From NCBI GenBank assembly GCA_029055345.1, contig JAIDDJ010000023.1:29353-93352 (forward strand): DNA of 64,000 nt. Direction: 5' to 3'. Positions 1-8,479 of the stretch are shown here, in pieces. Source of the stretch: Muribaculaceae bacterium. GTDB taxonomy: Bacteria > Bacteroidota > Bacteroidia > Bacteroidales > Muribaculaceae. The first letter of the stretch is position 1; every line of letters begins with the position of its first letter. The position numbers and the translations under genes are program-made. The notes beneath the pieces are model-generated. The model had not been told where the DNA came from, made no database searches, and saw only the letters and a list, made by a program, of their open reading frames with translations.

Positions 1-766
1 GCACCTTGCCCAACAACGGATTAAGGTTCGCACCGTCATAATATAACAGGCCGCCTGCCTTGTGCACGAGATCAGCGATTTCAAGAATTTCTGTCTCGAA
101 CATTCCTACTGTATTGGGATTGGTCATCATGATACCTGCCACCGTATCATCGAGAAGAGGCTTTAGGTCCTCTACATCAATGGAACCGTTAGGCTTGGAT
201 TTCACTTCAACCACTTCGAGGCCCGACACCATAGCGGAAGCCGGATTAGTTCCATGAGCAGTATCAGGCACGATAATCTTTGTTCGTTTATGGTCGCCGC
301 GAGATTTGTGGTACTGACGCATCACCATCAGACCGGTAAGTTCGCCATGAGCACCGGCATAAGGATTCAGGGTGAACTCCTCAAGACCGGCAAGACTTGC
401 GAGAGCCTTCTGCAGATTATAGTAAAGTTCGAGAGCGCCCTGCGCGGTCGATGCATCCTGAAGGGGATGGAGAGCGGTGAATTCCGGCATGGCAGCAATC
501 TCCTCATTGATTTTCGGGTTATACTTCATCGTGCAACTACCGAGAGGATAGAAGCCGGTATCAACGCCGAAATTCTTATTTGAAAGATTGGTATAATGGC
601 GGACCACATCAAGCTCGCTGACTTCAGGAAGCACGGGAGCCTCCTTACGAAGCAAATCAGCGGGAATCTCCGAAAATCCGTCAGTATCGAATTTATCAGC
701 AGGGAGTTGATAGCCCTTGCGCCCCGGGCGCGAGAGTTCGAAAATCAGTTTATCGTATTTTTTCAT
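1..766 (-). CDS. gcvPB: glycine dehydrogenase (decarboxylating) subunit 2, partial
   Basis: C-terminal-type half of the split P-protein of the glycine cleavage system. With GcvPA it decarboxylates glycine using PLP and passes the aminomethyl group to lipoyl-GcvH. The ORF track misses it because the gene runs off the left edge; about 255 codons are visible. I read the start [18 protein letters not shown] at 766, and the family motif [20 protein letters not shown] is clear. The region carrying the PLP-binding lysine lies outside the window. The ATG begins 4 bases after the gcvPA stop, so the two subunits are probably translationally coupled. It is the last gene of the operon that can be seen. 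Confidence 0.95.
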   Translation of the reverse strand, partial: MKKYDKLIFELSRPGRKGYQLPADKFDTDGFSEIPADLLRKEAPVLPEVSELDVVRHYTNLSNKNFGVDTGFYPLGSCTMKYNPKINEEIAAMPEFTALHPLQDASTAQGALELYYNLQKALASLAGLEEFTLNPYAGAHGELTGLMVMRQYHKSRGDHKRTKIIVPDTAHGTNPASAMVSGLEVVEVKSKPNGSIDVEDLKPLLDDTVAGIMMTNPNTVGMFETEILEIADLVHKAGGLLYYDGANLNPLLGKV

Positions 767-770
767 CGTA

Positions 771-2093
771 TCAGTCCTCCAGCATTAATGTGACCAGGCG
801 GTCGATTTCCTCTTTAGTACGTTTTTCAGTCACGGCGAAAGCCACGAGCCCCTCACCTACTTTCAGGCCACCCATGATTCCTGCTTCTGCAAGACGTCGG
901 TTGACCATATCAATATCAAGATTGGTCCTGACGGTGAATTCCTTTAGGAATGGCTTGTCGAATGCAGGAGTGAACTTGCCCGATTCAATCAGCTTGCGAT
1001 AGAGATAATGGGCACCATCAGCGGAGAGGCGGTTGACTTCACGAAGTCCGCTTTCGCCCATGAGCGCCATATAAATCGTGGCATACAAAGCCATCAGGCT
1101 CTGGTTTGAGCAAATATTGCTGGTAGCCTTTTCGCGGCGGATATGTTGTTCGCGGGCCTGAAGAGTAAGCACATAGCAACGGTTACCGGCAGCATCGACA
1201 GTAGCTCCCACTACCCTTCCGGGCATTTTACGGAGCTGTGCTTTGCCACATGACATAAATCCGAGATACGGGCCTCCGAAAGAGAGAGGCATACCGAGTG
1301 ACTGACCATCACCGCAAGCAATATCAGCACCCCACTCTGCCGGCGAACGAAGCACTGCCAGAGCCGAAGGATCAGCATTTATAGTAATGAGCGCCTTCTG
1401 CTCGTGAACAGCCTCGGCCACACCGGTAAAGTCTTCAATAATGCCATACTTGTTAGGCTGAGGAAGAATAACTCCTGCCACATCACCGGCGGCAAGCATG
1501 CCGCGCATAGCCTCGATATCAGTCACACCATCCTTTTCAGGGATCTCGCGGATTTCAATACCGTGGAATCCTGCGTAAGTGCGCACAACTTCAGCCACAC
1601 GCGGAGCCAGAGTTGCGGAAACAAGCACTGCATTCTTGTTGCGCGCGGAAGCTACCATCATGAAAGCTGCCTCGGCCGTGGCCGTAGCGCCATCATACAT
1701 CGAAGCATTTGTAGCCTCAAGGCCGGTAAGCTCACTTATCATCGACTGATATTCGAAAATATACTGGAGCGTACCTTGAGAAATTTCAGGCTGATAGGGA
1801 GTGTAAGCGGTATAAAACTCCGAACGTTCGAGGAGATGGGGAATCACAGAGGGAGAATAATGATCGTACGCGCCCTGACCCCCGAAAATGACGAGCGATT
1901 TATTGCGCGCGCCCAGATTCTTGAACCATTCGCGAAGTTCTATTTCCGAAAGACCTTCCGGGAGGTCATACTCGCCCCGGAAAATAACTTCTGCGGGGAC
2001 GTCGGCATAAAGATCATCGACGCTGCTTACGCCGATACGATCAAGCATATGCCTGATATCCTCCGGAGTATGAGGAATATAGCGATTACTCAT
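771..2093 (-). CDS. gcvPA: glycine dehydrogenase (decarboxylating) subunit 1
   Basis: N-terminal-type half of the split P-protein, partner of GcvPB in glycine decarboxylation. The protein from [17 protein letters not shown] is 440 residues, normal for GcvPA. I chose this ATG rather than the ORF-track start at 2138, because the extra 15 residues overlap the gcvH 3' end and are not family-like, while the internal methionine begins the conserved N-terminus. The chosen ATG overlaps the gcvH stop by 8 bp, typical of coupled genes. Family motifs include [19 protein letters not shown] and GPYLGFMSC. Cytosolic. A 254-codon antisense ORF here is a coding shadow. Confidence 0.96.
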   Translation of the reverse strand: MSNRYIPHTPEDIRHMLDRIGVSSVDDLYADVPAEVIFRGEYDLPEGLSEIELREWFKNLGARNKSLVIFGGQGAYDHYSPSVIPHLLERSEFYTAYTPYQPEISQGTLQYIFEYQSMISELTGLEATNASMYDGATATAEAAFMMVASARNKNAVLVSATLAPRVAEVVRTYAGFHGIEIREIPEKDGVTDIEAMRGMLAAGDVAGVILPQPNKYGIIEDFTGVAEAVHEQKALITINADPSALAVLRSPAEWGADIACGDGQSLGMPLSFGGPYLGFMSCGKAQLRKMPGRVVGATVDAAGNRCYVLTLQAREQHIRREKATSNICSNQSLMALYATIYMALMGESGLREVNRLSADGAHYLYRKLIESGKFTPAFDKPFLKEFTVRTNLDIDMVNRRLAEAGIMGGLKVGEGLVAFAVTEKRTKEEIDRLVTLMLED

Positions 2094-2469
2094 TTTCACA
2101 AAGCTGAGCGTAAGCGGCTGCGTCAAGCAGAGCGTCATATTCGCCTGCGTCAGACATTTTCACCTTGATAATCCAATTCTCGAAAGCATCGGCATTAACC
2201 TTTTCAGGAGCATCCTCGAGCTCTTCATTGACTTCGATCACTTCGCCGGAAACCGGACAAATAAGGTCGGAAGCGGCCTTAACTGACTCTACAGCACCGA
2301 ACACATCGCCGGCTGCCATTTCGTCGCCGACTTCAGGCATATCGACATATACGATATCGCCAAGTGCGTGCTGTGCATAATCTGAAATACCTATTGTGGC
2401 GATATCGCCATCTATTTTAACCCATTCGTGGGATTCCGCATAACGGCGGTCATCTTTTACATTTGCCAT
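2086..2469 (-). CDS. gcvH: glycine cleavage system H protein
   Basis: Lipoyl carrier of the glycine cleavage complex. It shuttles the aminomethyl intermediate from P-protein to T-protein, then is reoxidised by dihydrolipoamide dehydrogenase (gene not in this window). At 127 residues it has the normal length. The lipoylated lysine lies in GAVESVKAASDL (about residue 65), and the hallmark ESHEWVKIDGD is near the N-terminus. The gene is 147 bp or more downstream of gcvT; that gap carries three short palindromes. Its 3' end overlaps gcvPA. Start ATG follows an A/T-rich leader without a clear Shine-Dalgarno. Confidence 0.97.
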   Translation of the reverse strand: MANVKDDRRYAESHEWVKIDGDIATIGISDYAQHALGDIVYVDMPEVGDEMAAGDVFGAVESVKAASDLICPVSGEVIEVNEELEDAPEKVNADAFENWIIKVKMSDAGEYDALLDAAAYAQLCENE

Positions 2470-2483
2470 AATTATTGATTTAG

Positions 2484-2563
2484 TCAGGCCATTGGCCTGA
2501 AGGTTGATAGTATATACAGGCCATTGGCCTGAGGTTAGGAAGTTATTCAGGACTTAGTCCTGA
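2484..2563. repeat. three odd-length palindromes in the gcvT-gcvH gap
   Basis: TCAGGCCATTGGCCTGA occurs at 2484-2500 and again, one terminal base altered, at about 2516-2532. A different-sequence analogue TCAGGACTTAGTCCTGA sits at 2547-2563. Each has 7-8 bp perfect arms around a single central base. They could be mRNA processing or stability hairpins that set the gcvT:gcvH ratio, protein-binding sites, or members of a dispersed palindromic repeat. No U-run follows, so they are not ordinary terminators. Confidence 0.7.
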
Positions 2564-2616
2564 TGTTATAAGTTTAAAAAGTAACTCTGCGTGACCGGCG
2601 GAATGCCGGGGTATTA

Positions 2617-3693
2617 TTACTTTTTATAGCTTTTGTCGTAGAAACGTTTTTTCACAACTTTAGCTGGGAAGGTCTTGCGACGGATACGCACTTCGACTTC
2701 GGTACCGAGCTTGTCGTAAGGCTTGTTGATCATAGCCATAGCCACGCTCTTTCCGGTGGAAATCGAGCGATAGCCGGTAGTGATTTCTCCAACCTGCTCG
2801 CCGTTTACTTCCACGGGATAACCGTGACGCGGAATTGCATTACCCTCAAGTTCGAGCCCGACAATGCGGCGCTTTACACCCTCCGCTTTTTGAGCGGTAA
2901 GAGCTTCCTTACCGATGAATTCGGGCTTGTCGAGCTTAACGAACATACTAAGGCTCGCCTCAATCGGAGAAATCTCATCAGTAAGTTCATCACCATAAAG
3001 AGGAAGACCAACCTCAAAGCGGAGAGTATCACGGCAACCGAGGCCACAAGGCTGCACACCGGCCTCCATCAGTTTGTCCCATACCTTGCGGGTGAAGCCG
3101 TGACTTCCATAGATCTCGAAGCCATCCTCGCCGGTATATCCCGTGCGGCTCACAATTACATCTTCACCATCAAGGTTAAAAGTCTTGAAATTATAGAACT
3201 TTATATCCTCTACCGGGATTCCAAGCACATTGATAAGAGTATGCTCAGCTTTGGGGCCTTGCACGGCAACCTCGCCATAATAAAGACTTTCATCAGCAAT
3301 CTCGACATCGAAACCTTCAGCATTCTTCATAATCCATGCAACATCCTTATCGATATTTGATGCATTGATTACGAGGAAAAACTCCCGGTCATTCACTTTA
3401 TAAACGAGCAGGTCGTCGACCACTCCGCCATTTTCGTAGCACATCATCCCGTAGAAAATCTGGCCATCAGGGGCACCGGTGACATCATTTACAAAAATGT
3501 GGTTGACGAACTTTTCCGCTTCAGGGCCTTTGACGCGCACTTCGCCCATATGGCTGACATCGAACACACCGACTTCGTTACGCACGGCATTATGCTCCTC
3601 GGTGATTCCCTTGTACTGAATCGGCATATCGTAACCGGCAAAAGGCGACATAAGGGCACCCAGATCGACGTGGCGGTCGTGCAGACACGTCAT
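2617..3693 (-). CDS. gcvT: aminomethyltransferase (glycine cleavage T protein)
   Basis: T-protein: transfers the methylene group from aminomethyl-GcvH to tetrahydrofolate, releasing ammonia. The product is about 358 residues, the usual size. It begins [18 protein letters not shown] and contains the folate-binding region around [15 protein letters not shown] plus [10 protein letters not shown]. The ORF track starts 18 bp earlier (3711, MEEEIK). I prefer 3693 because homologues begin close to this methionine and GAAGAAGAG lies just upstream of it, but 3711 remains possible. First gene of the gcvT-gcvH-gcvPA-gcvPB operon, with a good Bacteroidetes-type promoter upstream. Confidence 0.95.
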   Translation of the reverse strand: MTCLHDRHVDLGALMSPFAGYDMPIQYKGITEEHNAVRNEVGVFDVSHMGEVRVKGPEAEKFVNHIFVNDVTGAPDGQIFYGMMCYENGGVVDDLLVYKVNDREFFLVINASNIDKDVAWIMKNAEGFDVEIADESLYYGEVAVQGPKAEHTLINVLGIPVEDIKFYNFKTFNLDGEDVIVSRTGYTGEDGFEIYGSHGFTRKVWDKLMEAGVQPCGLGCRDTLRFEVGLPLYGDELTDEISPIEASLSMFVKLDKPEFIGKEALTAQKAEGVKRRIVGLELEGNAIPRHGYPVEVNGEQVGEITTGYRSISTGKSVAMAMINKPYDKLGTEVEVRIRRKTFPAKVVKKRFYDKSYKK

Positions 3694-3762
3694 CTTGATC
3701 TCTTCTTCCATGTTCTCAATATATTAGATAAAGGGTTAGTATTATCAGTTCGAAACTTTTTG

Positions 3763-3794
3763 TAAAGTTAATATTTGCAAAAATATGCACCAAA
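3763..3794 (-). promoter_or_regulatory. predicted primary-sigma promoter of the gcv operon
   Basis: Read on the minus strand: -33 box TTTG, 20-base spacer, -7 box TAACTTTA (7 of 8 matches to TAnnTTTG). It would start transcription about 45-65 bases before gcvT. Pattern match only. Confidence 0.55.
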
Positions 3795-3914
3795 TTTTTT
3801 GAAGAAATTTTAGGGCCAGCCGTCAAAAAAGGGGATAAAAAACGTTAAATAATAAAAAAAGAGAGTCTGAGAGTCCAAAACAGGATAAAAACAGTATAAC
3901 GAACCAACGAAAAT

Positions 3915-4781
3915 ATGAGAATAGACGGGCGTCGCCGGAGTGGCAATGTAGAAGACCGGAGGGGAATCAGCGGTCGGAGCATAGGTATCGGAGGAGGAAT
4001 CCTCGGAGCAGTGATAATCGGTATAATGACCCTGCTTTCGGGGGGCGACCTCGGGGATGTGGCTCGCAATGTGATGAACAATCAGGCGGGCGCCTCAACT
4101 CAAAGTGAATATGTCGAGACAGCAGAGGACCGCCAGCTTGCAGACTTCGCCTCGGTAGTGCTTGCGGGCACTGAGGATGTGTGGACGAAAATTTTCCGTG
4201 AACAGGGCTGGGGGGAATATGAGGCCCCCAAGATGGTATTGTTCCATGGAGCGGTGCAGTCGGGATGCGGAAACGCGACAGCTCAGGTCGGTCCTTTCTA
4301 TTGCTCTGCAGACAAGACAGTATATATTGACCTCGACTTTTTCAAAGATATGCAGAAAGATATCGGAGGAGGGGGTGATTTCGCTTATGCTTATGTAATA
4401 GCGCACGAAGTGGGCCACCACGTTCAGAATCTTCTCGGCATACTTCCCGAAGCTCACAATCAGATGAGCAGGATGTCGGAGACTGAAGCTAACCGCGTGA
4501 GTGTCCGCCTCGAGCTGCAAGCTGACTACTTTGCCGGAGTATGGGCACATACCGACAACAAGATGTTCAATTCAATAGAACCCGGGGATATAGAAGAGGC
4601 TCTTGATGTGGCCTCAAAGATAGGCGACGATTACCTTCAGAAGAAAGCCTACGGACGCGAGATGCCCGATTCGTTCAATCACGGACGTTCGGAATGGCGA
4701 GTTAGATGGCTAACCAAAGGAATAAAGACCGGCGATCCTAACGGGGGCGACACATTCTCAATTCCTTATTCTGATTTCTGA
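3915..4781 (+). CDS. YpfJ-type neutral zinc metallopeptidase
   Basis: Member of the putative neutral zinc metallopeptidase family (Pfam Zn_peptidase, E. coli YpfJ). Length 288 residues is typical. Basic N-terminus MRIDGRRRSGNVEDRRG, one membrane segment at about residues 23-43, then a periplasmic catalytic domain with the zinc motif HEVGH (residues 164-168) and the downstream acidic zinc-ligand region QADYFAGVWAH. Substrate is unknown for the family. It stands alone between the divergent gcv operon and a plus-strand S41 peptidase gene 75-100 bp downstream. No consensus promoter was recognised. Confidence 0.93.
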   Translation: MRIDGRRRSGNVEDRRGISGRSIGIGGGILGAVIIGIMTLLSGGDLGDVARNVMNNQAGASTQSEYVETAEDRQLADFASVVLAGTEDVWTKIFREQGWGEYEAPKMVLFHGAVQSGCGNATAQVGPFYCSADKTVYIDLDFFKDMQKDIGGGGDFAYAYVIAHEVGHHVQNLLGILPEAHNQMSRMSETEANRVSVRLELQADYFAGVWAHTDNKMFNSIEPGDIEEALDVASKIGDDYLQKKAYGREMPDSFNHGRSEWRVRWLTKGIKTGDPNGGDTFSIPYSDF

Positions 4782-4880
4782 TTGAACATGGGCTCGAATG
4801 AGGAAAGTTAAATTTCTAACGGATATACTTAGGATTGTTAGGGAAAGGTTATAGAATTGATCATTAATTCAAAAAATGAA

Positions 4881-5942
4881 GTGAAGCGATTATCACGAAA
4901 CATAAAGAGGATTTTATTGGCGACGATTCCATTTGCGTCCATACTGCAGTCATGCGTGGATCAACCGGATTATGGGAAAGATCCTTATGATATATACGCC
5001 AATTTCGATGCCCTGACGCAGGTGGTATCAGACCGATACTGTTTTTTTGAGGAGAAAGATATCGATTGGCCTTCACTGTGCCGCCAATATCGAGCTCAAC
5101 TCACGGATTCCACCAATTATCTTGATTTGTTTTTCATCATGTCAGACCTGCTCGACAACCTGAAAGATGGTCATGTGAATCTTATATCCGCCTTTAACAC
5201 GAGTTATTACAAGAAATGGTGGACGGACTATCCGCAGGATTTCAACAAGCGTACCTTGGAGGAATACTATCTTAATTTCAAGGGAATGCAGACTGCAGGC
5301 ATGAGATACGGCATAATGGGTCCGGACACAATCGGCTATATATATTTCCCCTCATTCTCTACTCCTGTAGGCGAGAGCAATCTGGATTATGTTCTGGCAG
5401 TCATGCAACCCACGAAAGGGCTAATTATCGACATAAGGGACAATGGAGGAGGTTTGCTCACGAATGTTCCCACTTTCGTTTCGAGGTTTATCGACAAGGA
5501 AGTTAAAGGGGGAAGCATCAGACATAAAACCGGACCCGGAGCGAAGGATTTTTCCGAGCCCTATGAGTTCAGTTACAGTCCGTGCGGGGGCGGACATATC
5601 AGTTATCTTGACAAACCTATTGCCGTACTGACCAACAGAAGCTGCTATTCAGCGGCAAATGACTTCGTAGCCGTAATGAAGACCTTGCCACAGGTAGAGA
5701 TAATAGGCGCCCGAACAGGCGGAGGAGGAGGTTTGCCATTTAGTTCTGAACTTCCCATCGGATGGTTTATCCGTTTTTCGGCATGTCCCATCACTGACCC
5801 CAATGGGGAAGTTACTGAATTCGGCATAGACCCGAGTCCCGGTTGCGAAGTGCATTGCGACCCGGTGGAACTTGCCGAAGGGAAAGATGCAATACTTGAC
5901 TTTGCGCTTGAAAGAATAGCGTCAAGAGCAAAAGCAAAATAA
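4881..5942 (+). CDS. S41 family peptidase, lipoprotein
   Basis: Predicted secreted serine protease of the C-terminal-processing/tricorn-core (S41) type. A signal peptide ends in the lipobox SILQSC, so the protein is probably a lipoprotein. A hydrophilic N-terminal helical region precedes the catalytic fold; the conserved DIRDNGGG strand-loop and the nucleophile motif SCYSAANDF are visible. No clear PDZ domain was recognised. The ORF track uses TTG at 4857; I prefer GTG at 4881, which gives a normal 25-residue signal peptide (MKRLSRNIKRILLA...), but the start is uncertain. Substrate unknown. It converges with the minus-strand DUF5606 gene. Confidence 0.9.
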   Translation: MKRLSRNIKRILLATIPFASILQSCVDQPDYGKDPYDIYANFDALTQVVSDRYCFFEEKDIDWPSLCRQYRAQLTDSTNYLDLFFIMSDLLDNLKDGHVNLISAFNTSYYKKWWTDYPQDFNKRTLEEYYLNFKGMQTAGMRYGIMGPDTIGYIYFPSFSTPVGESNLDYVLAVMQPTKGLIIDIRDNGGGLLTNVPTFVSRFIDKEVKGGSIRHKTGPGAKDFSEPYEFSYSPCGGGHISYLDKPIAVLTNRSCYSAANDFVAVMKTLPQVEIIGARTGGGGGLPFSSELPIGWFIRFSACPITDPNGEVTEFGIDPSPGCEVHCDPVELAEGKDAILDFALERIASRAKAK

Positions 5943-5944
5943 TA

Positions 5945-5976
5945 GGCCGAGCCAAAATTTTACTTTTGACTTGGCC
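5945..5976. terminator. stem-loop between convergent genes
   Basis: GGCCGAGCCAAAA pairs with TTTTGACTTGGCC (one mismatch, one G-T) around a short loop, three bases after the S41 peptidase stop and before the 3' end of the DUF5606 gene. A T-tract is weak on both strands, so this is a possible bidirectional terminator only. Confidence 0.5.
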
Positions 5977-6045
5977 CAATAAGGTTCCCATAAGTAGTGG
6001 CGATGCTACTTCCTCGGTTTAATATTCAAACCTAAAGCATTTGCA

Positions 6046-6495
6046 TCAGGATGGCTTTTCAGTATCATCTTCTTTATCAGAAGCCTCTTCCTTTGGTGCC
6101 TCTTCCTTTGAAAATTTGTCGAAGCCGTTGGCAATAAGAAGATTATACCAAGTGAAAAGTTTCTTGATATCACTGTCGTGCACACGGTCACGGTCGAAAT
6201 CAACCACCATCTCGGCGAATTTCTCCTTGAGGGCGCCTTTAGAAGCAGCGAGGGCCTTCACATCAATTGGTTTTCCTTCCTGAACCGCGTAGACCTTATC
6301 AAGGATTTCACCAAGCGGAGTATCGCCGGATTCAGTGTACATGGCGATATCGCCGAGCGACACTACTTTCTCACGGCCGAGAGCCGGGAAACGACGGCCA
6401 GTGCCAATTTCCTCAACAATCAAGGAGCCTTTCCCTTGTGAAAGGAGGCGGAACAAACCGGGCTTGCCGGTGATAGAAATAATTTCTCTTAACAT
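6046..6495 (-). CDS. DUF5606 family protein
   Basis: Small cytosolic protein of 149 residues with the conserved N-terminus MLREIISITGKPGLFRLL, which I recognise as the Bacteroidetes family DUF5606 (function unknown). The N-terminal part is predicted beta-rich; the middle has VSLGDIAMYTESG; the C-terminal tail is Lys/Glu rich and low complexity (SKEEAPKEEASDKEDD). It overlaps coaE by 7 bp and is the last gene of the nusB-yajC-ybbR-coaE-DUF5606 run. That synteny suggests a housekeeping role, but nothing in the sequence defines it. Confidence 0.88.
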   Translation of the reverse strand: MLREIISITGKPGLFRLLSQGKGSLIVEEIGTGRRFPALGREKVVSLGDIAMYTESGDTPLGEILDKVYAVQEGKPIDVKALAASKGALKEKFAEMVVDFDRDRVHDSDIKKLFTWYNLLIANGFDKFSKEEAPKEEASDKEDDTEKPS

Positions 6496-7118
6496 ATCGA
6501 TTTTATTAAAGTTTCTATTTGAAATAACAAGGATTCCGACCCATCGTTGATTATCCTGACTGTCGGAATATCTCCGAAATCATCGTATTCTGCAAGTTGC
6601 GCTTCAATACGCACTTTCACATCGGCAAAAGACATTCCATCCCTAAGCACCACACGTCGGGAACGCACATCAACAGGGGACTCCACATGCCATACTTCAG
6701 AACACATCGGGGTGATCCCTCCGGTATTGAGAATCGCCGATTCAACGAAAAAGATTCCGGGCGCATCCTGATTCTGAATTTGTCGGGAAGCGACCTTGAG
6801 TCGCGAAGCGATATGGTTGCGGACCAATTCATGCACCTTAGAATTGAGCCATCGCCTTTTACTTTCATCTGAAAAGACATGTCGCCCTACCACAGGCCTG
6901 TTGATAGAGCCATCCGGACGTATGCACTCCTTTCCGAAGAGAGCCGCAATATCACGCTTCAGAGGTTCCGAATGGTCCATAATAACGCGGGCCTCGGAAT
7001 CGCAGTCATACACTTCAAATCCCTGACAACGCAAAATTCGCGACACCACGCTTTTTCCGGATCCAATGCCGCCTGTGATACCTATCACCCGCAATTCGTT
7101 TTCCCTTTCAATTTTCAT
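6489..7118 (-). CDS. coaE: dephospho-CoA kinase
   Basis: Final enzyme of coenzyme A synthesis; phosphorylates the 3'-hydroxyl of dephospho-CoA with ATP. The 209-residue P-loop kinase has Walker A GITGGIGSGKS near residue 14-24, followed by the CoaE signature DCDSEARVIMD. Start MKIEREN at 7118 lies 7 bp from the stop of the YbbR gene. Coexists in this window with coaBC (13.3-14.6 kb), so two CoA pathway steps are encoded in neighbouring operons. Cytosolic. Confidence 0.96.
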   Translation of the reverse strand: MKIERENELRVIGITGGIGSGKSVVSRILRCQGFEVYDCDSEARVIMDHSEPLKRDIAALFGKECIRPDGSINRPVVGRHVFSDESKRRWLNSKVHELVRNHIASRLKVASRQIQNQDAPGIFFVESAILNTGGITPMCSEVWHVESPVDVRSRRVVLRDGMSFADVKVRIEAQLAEYDDFGDIPTVRIINDGSESLLFQIETLIKSIC

Positions 7119-7125
7119 TCCGTTA

Positions 7126-8100
7126 TTAATGCCTTACGAGAGTGTATTCCACGCTATCAGTCATAAGAGAAACGTTGACCAATCCTCTTGAATGCTCTAC
7201 GATGCGCAGTGGCAACTTTGAATTCGGAGTTAACTTCACATCCTCATAATCCACCTGAACAATGATTCGGTAGTTCTCTTCGTTAAACCGACTCATGGGG
7301 ACAAAGAAAGAAACCGGCACCCTGTTTGGGAAAAGAAGGAGGTTTTCATTAGCCGGAGTGTTGATAACCTCGACACTGACATAGACTTCCTTATGAACGA
7401 GAGGTTCCACGTTAACCTTTACATTGACCGAAGAAGGCACAATCTTGATATGAGGAATATTGCGGAGAGGGACGCTGAAGTCAGAAGATTGAGAAAGGTT
7501 TTTCTTCACAAGTTTCTTAGTGTAAACCGCACTGACAGTATCAATTTCATCGCGATAAGAATATATCCTTACGGCTTTGACTTCAGACTTTGGCTCACCT
7601 TGGATCATATACCCTGATTCTGCAGACACGTCAGAATCAACGATTACCGGAACACGCTTACCGGGAGATGTGGTGTAATAGAGTCTTAGAGAATCAAGAG
7701 AGGTGGAAGAAATTGTGGCCACACCTCCGAGATCGGCTTTCAACTCGGCATTAAGGTCGGAAGCGGAGAGGCGGAAAATACCATCGTGGGCATAGTCGTG
7801 GAAATTCAATGAAACCATCGGTTTCTTGACCACTCCGCTCCGGAGGATGTTTGTACCCTTATCCCTGAGCGTCACATGAATCTCAGAGGGAGGGTCAGTG
7901 ATAAAAGTGACGGAATCGGGAATATTGGCAATCTGGAATTTGACACGGAAAGTTTCAGTTACACTGTCATTGAGCGAAATGATAAACCAGAAAATTGCAG
8001 CAATAGCCACGAATACAAGAAACATCAGGGTATTATGGAACCGGGACGATTTCTTCACCCGGTTCCAACTTTCACTGAAGTTCTTAAATTTAAGATTCAC
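7126..8100 (-). CDS. YbbR-like domain protein
   Basis: Membrane-anchored protein of 324 residues. A cytosolic N-terminus of about 22 residues is followed by one transmembrane segment (residues about 24-42, FLVFVAIAAIFWFIISL) and then extracytoplasmic YbbR-like beta domains, e.g. VTLRDKGTNIL and VPVIVDSDVSAESGYM. In Firmicutes YbbR/CdaR regulates a diadenylate cyclase; whether that applies here is unknown, since no cyclase gene is adjacent. Position between yajC and coaE is the usual Bacteroidetes arrangement as I recall it. Confidence 0.88.
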   Translation of the reverse strand: MNLKFKNFSESWNRVKKSSRFHNTLMFLVFVAIAAIFWFIISLNDSVTETFRVKFQIANIPDSVTFITDPPSEIHVTLRDKGTNILRSGVVKKPMVSLNFHDYAHDGIFRLSASDLNAELKADLGGVATISSTSLDSLRLYYTTSPGKRVPVIVDSDVSAESGYMIQGEPKSEVKAVRIYSYRDEIDTVSAVYTKKLVKKNLSQSSDFSVPLRNIPHIKIVPSSVNVKVNVEPLVHKEVYVSVEVINTPANENLLLFPNRVPVSFFVPMSRFNEENYRIIVQVDYEDVKLTPNSKLPLRIVEHSRGLVNVSLMTDSVEYTLVRH

Positions 8101-8129
8101 GTCACAAGGAAATTAAAATCAAGGGCAGA

Positions 8130-8462
8130 TTATTTGCTTTCCACTTCCTTCTGCTGAGCCGGAATTTCGGCACCGAGAGGATAGATGGAAGTCTTATCGA
8201 ATTCAAGCACCAGTTCCGGGCTCACCTGCACCATGATTGTAGTATCCTTTATATTCTGGATTTTGCCATGAATACCGCCGGCGCTCACCACGCGGTCGCC
8301 TTTTTTCATGGCTTCGCGCTGCTTCTTGAGTTCTTTTTGCTTTTTCGACTGCGGACGAATCATCACGAAATAGAAAATTGCGATCATAGCCACAATCATG
8401 AGCATGCTTGAAATGCCGCTCTGACCTCCGGATTGGAGGAGAATAGTTGTTAAAGTAGTCAT
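8130..8462 (-). CDS. yajC: preprotein translocase subunit YajC
   Basis: Small inner-membrane accessory of the Sec-DF-YajC complex. 110 residues with an N-terminal membrane helix (IVAMIAIFYFVMI) followed by the hallmark RPQSKKQKELKK and GDRVVSAGGIHGKI. Located 17 bp downstream of nusB and 29 bp before the ybbR gene, on the same strand. Length and motif order are normal. Confidence 0.96.
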   Translation of the reverse strand: MTTLTTILLQSGGQSGISSMLMIVAMIAIFYFVMIRPQSKKQKELKKQREAMKKGDRVVSAGGIHGKIQNIKDTTIMVQVSPELVLEFDKTSIYPLGAEIPAQQKEVESK

Positions 8463-8479
8463 TATTAAATATATAAGAA

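Noticed and set aside
1404-2168. 254-codon plus-strand ORF
   Set aside because: Antisense to gcvPA and gcvH, no recognisable motif.
3712-3914. Glycine riboswitch upstream of gcvT
   Set aside because: No paired glycine-aptamer architecture could be read; only a promoter is supported.
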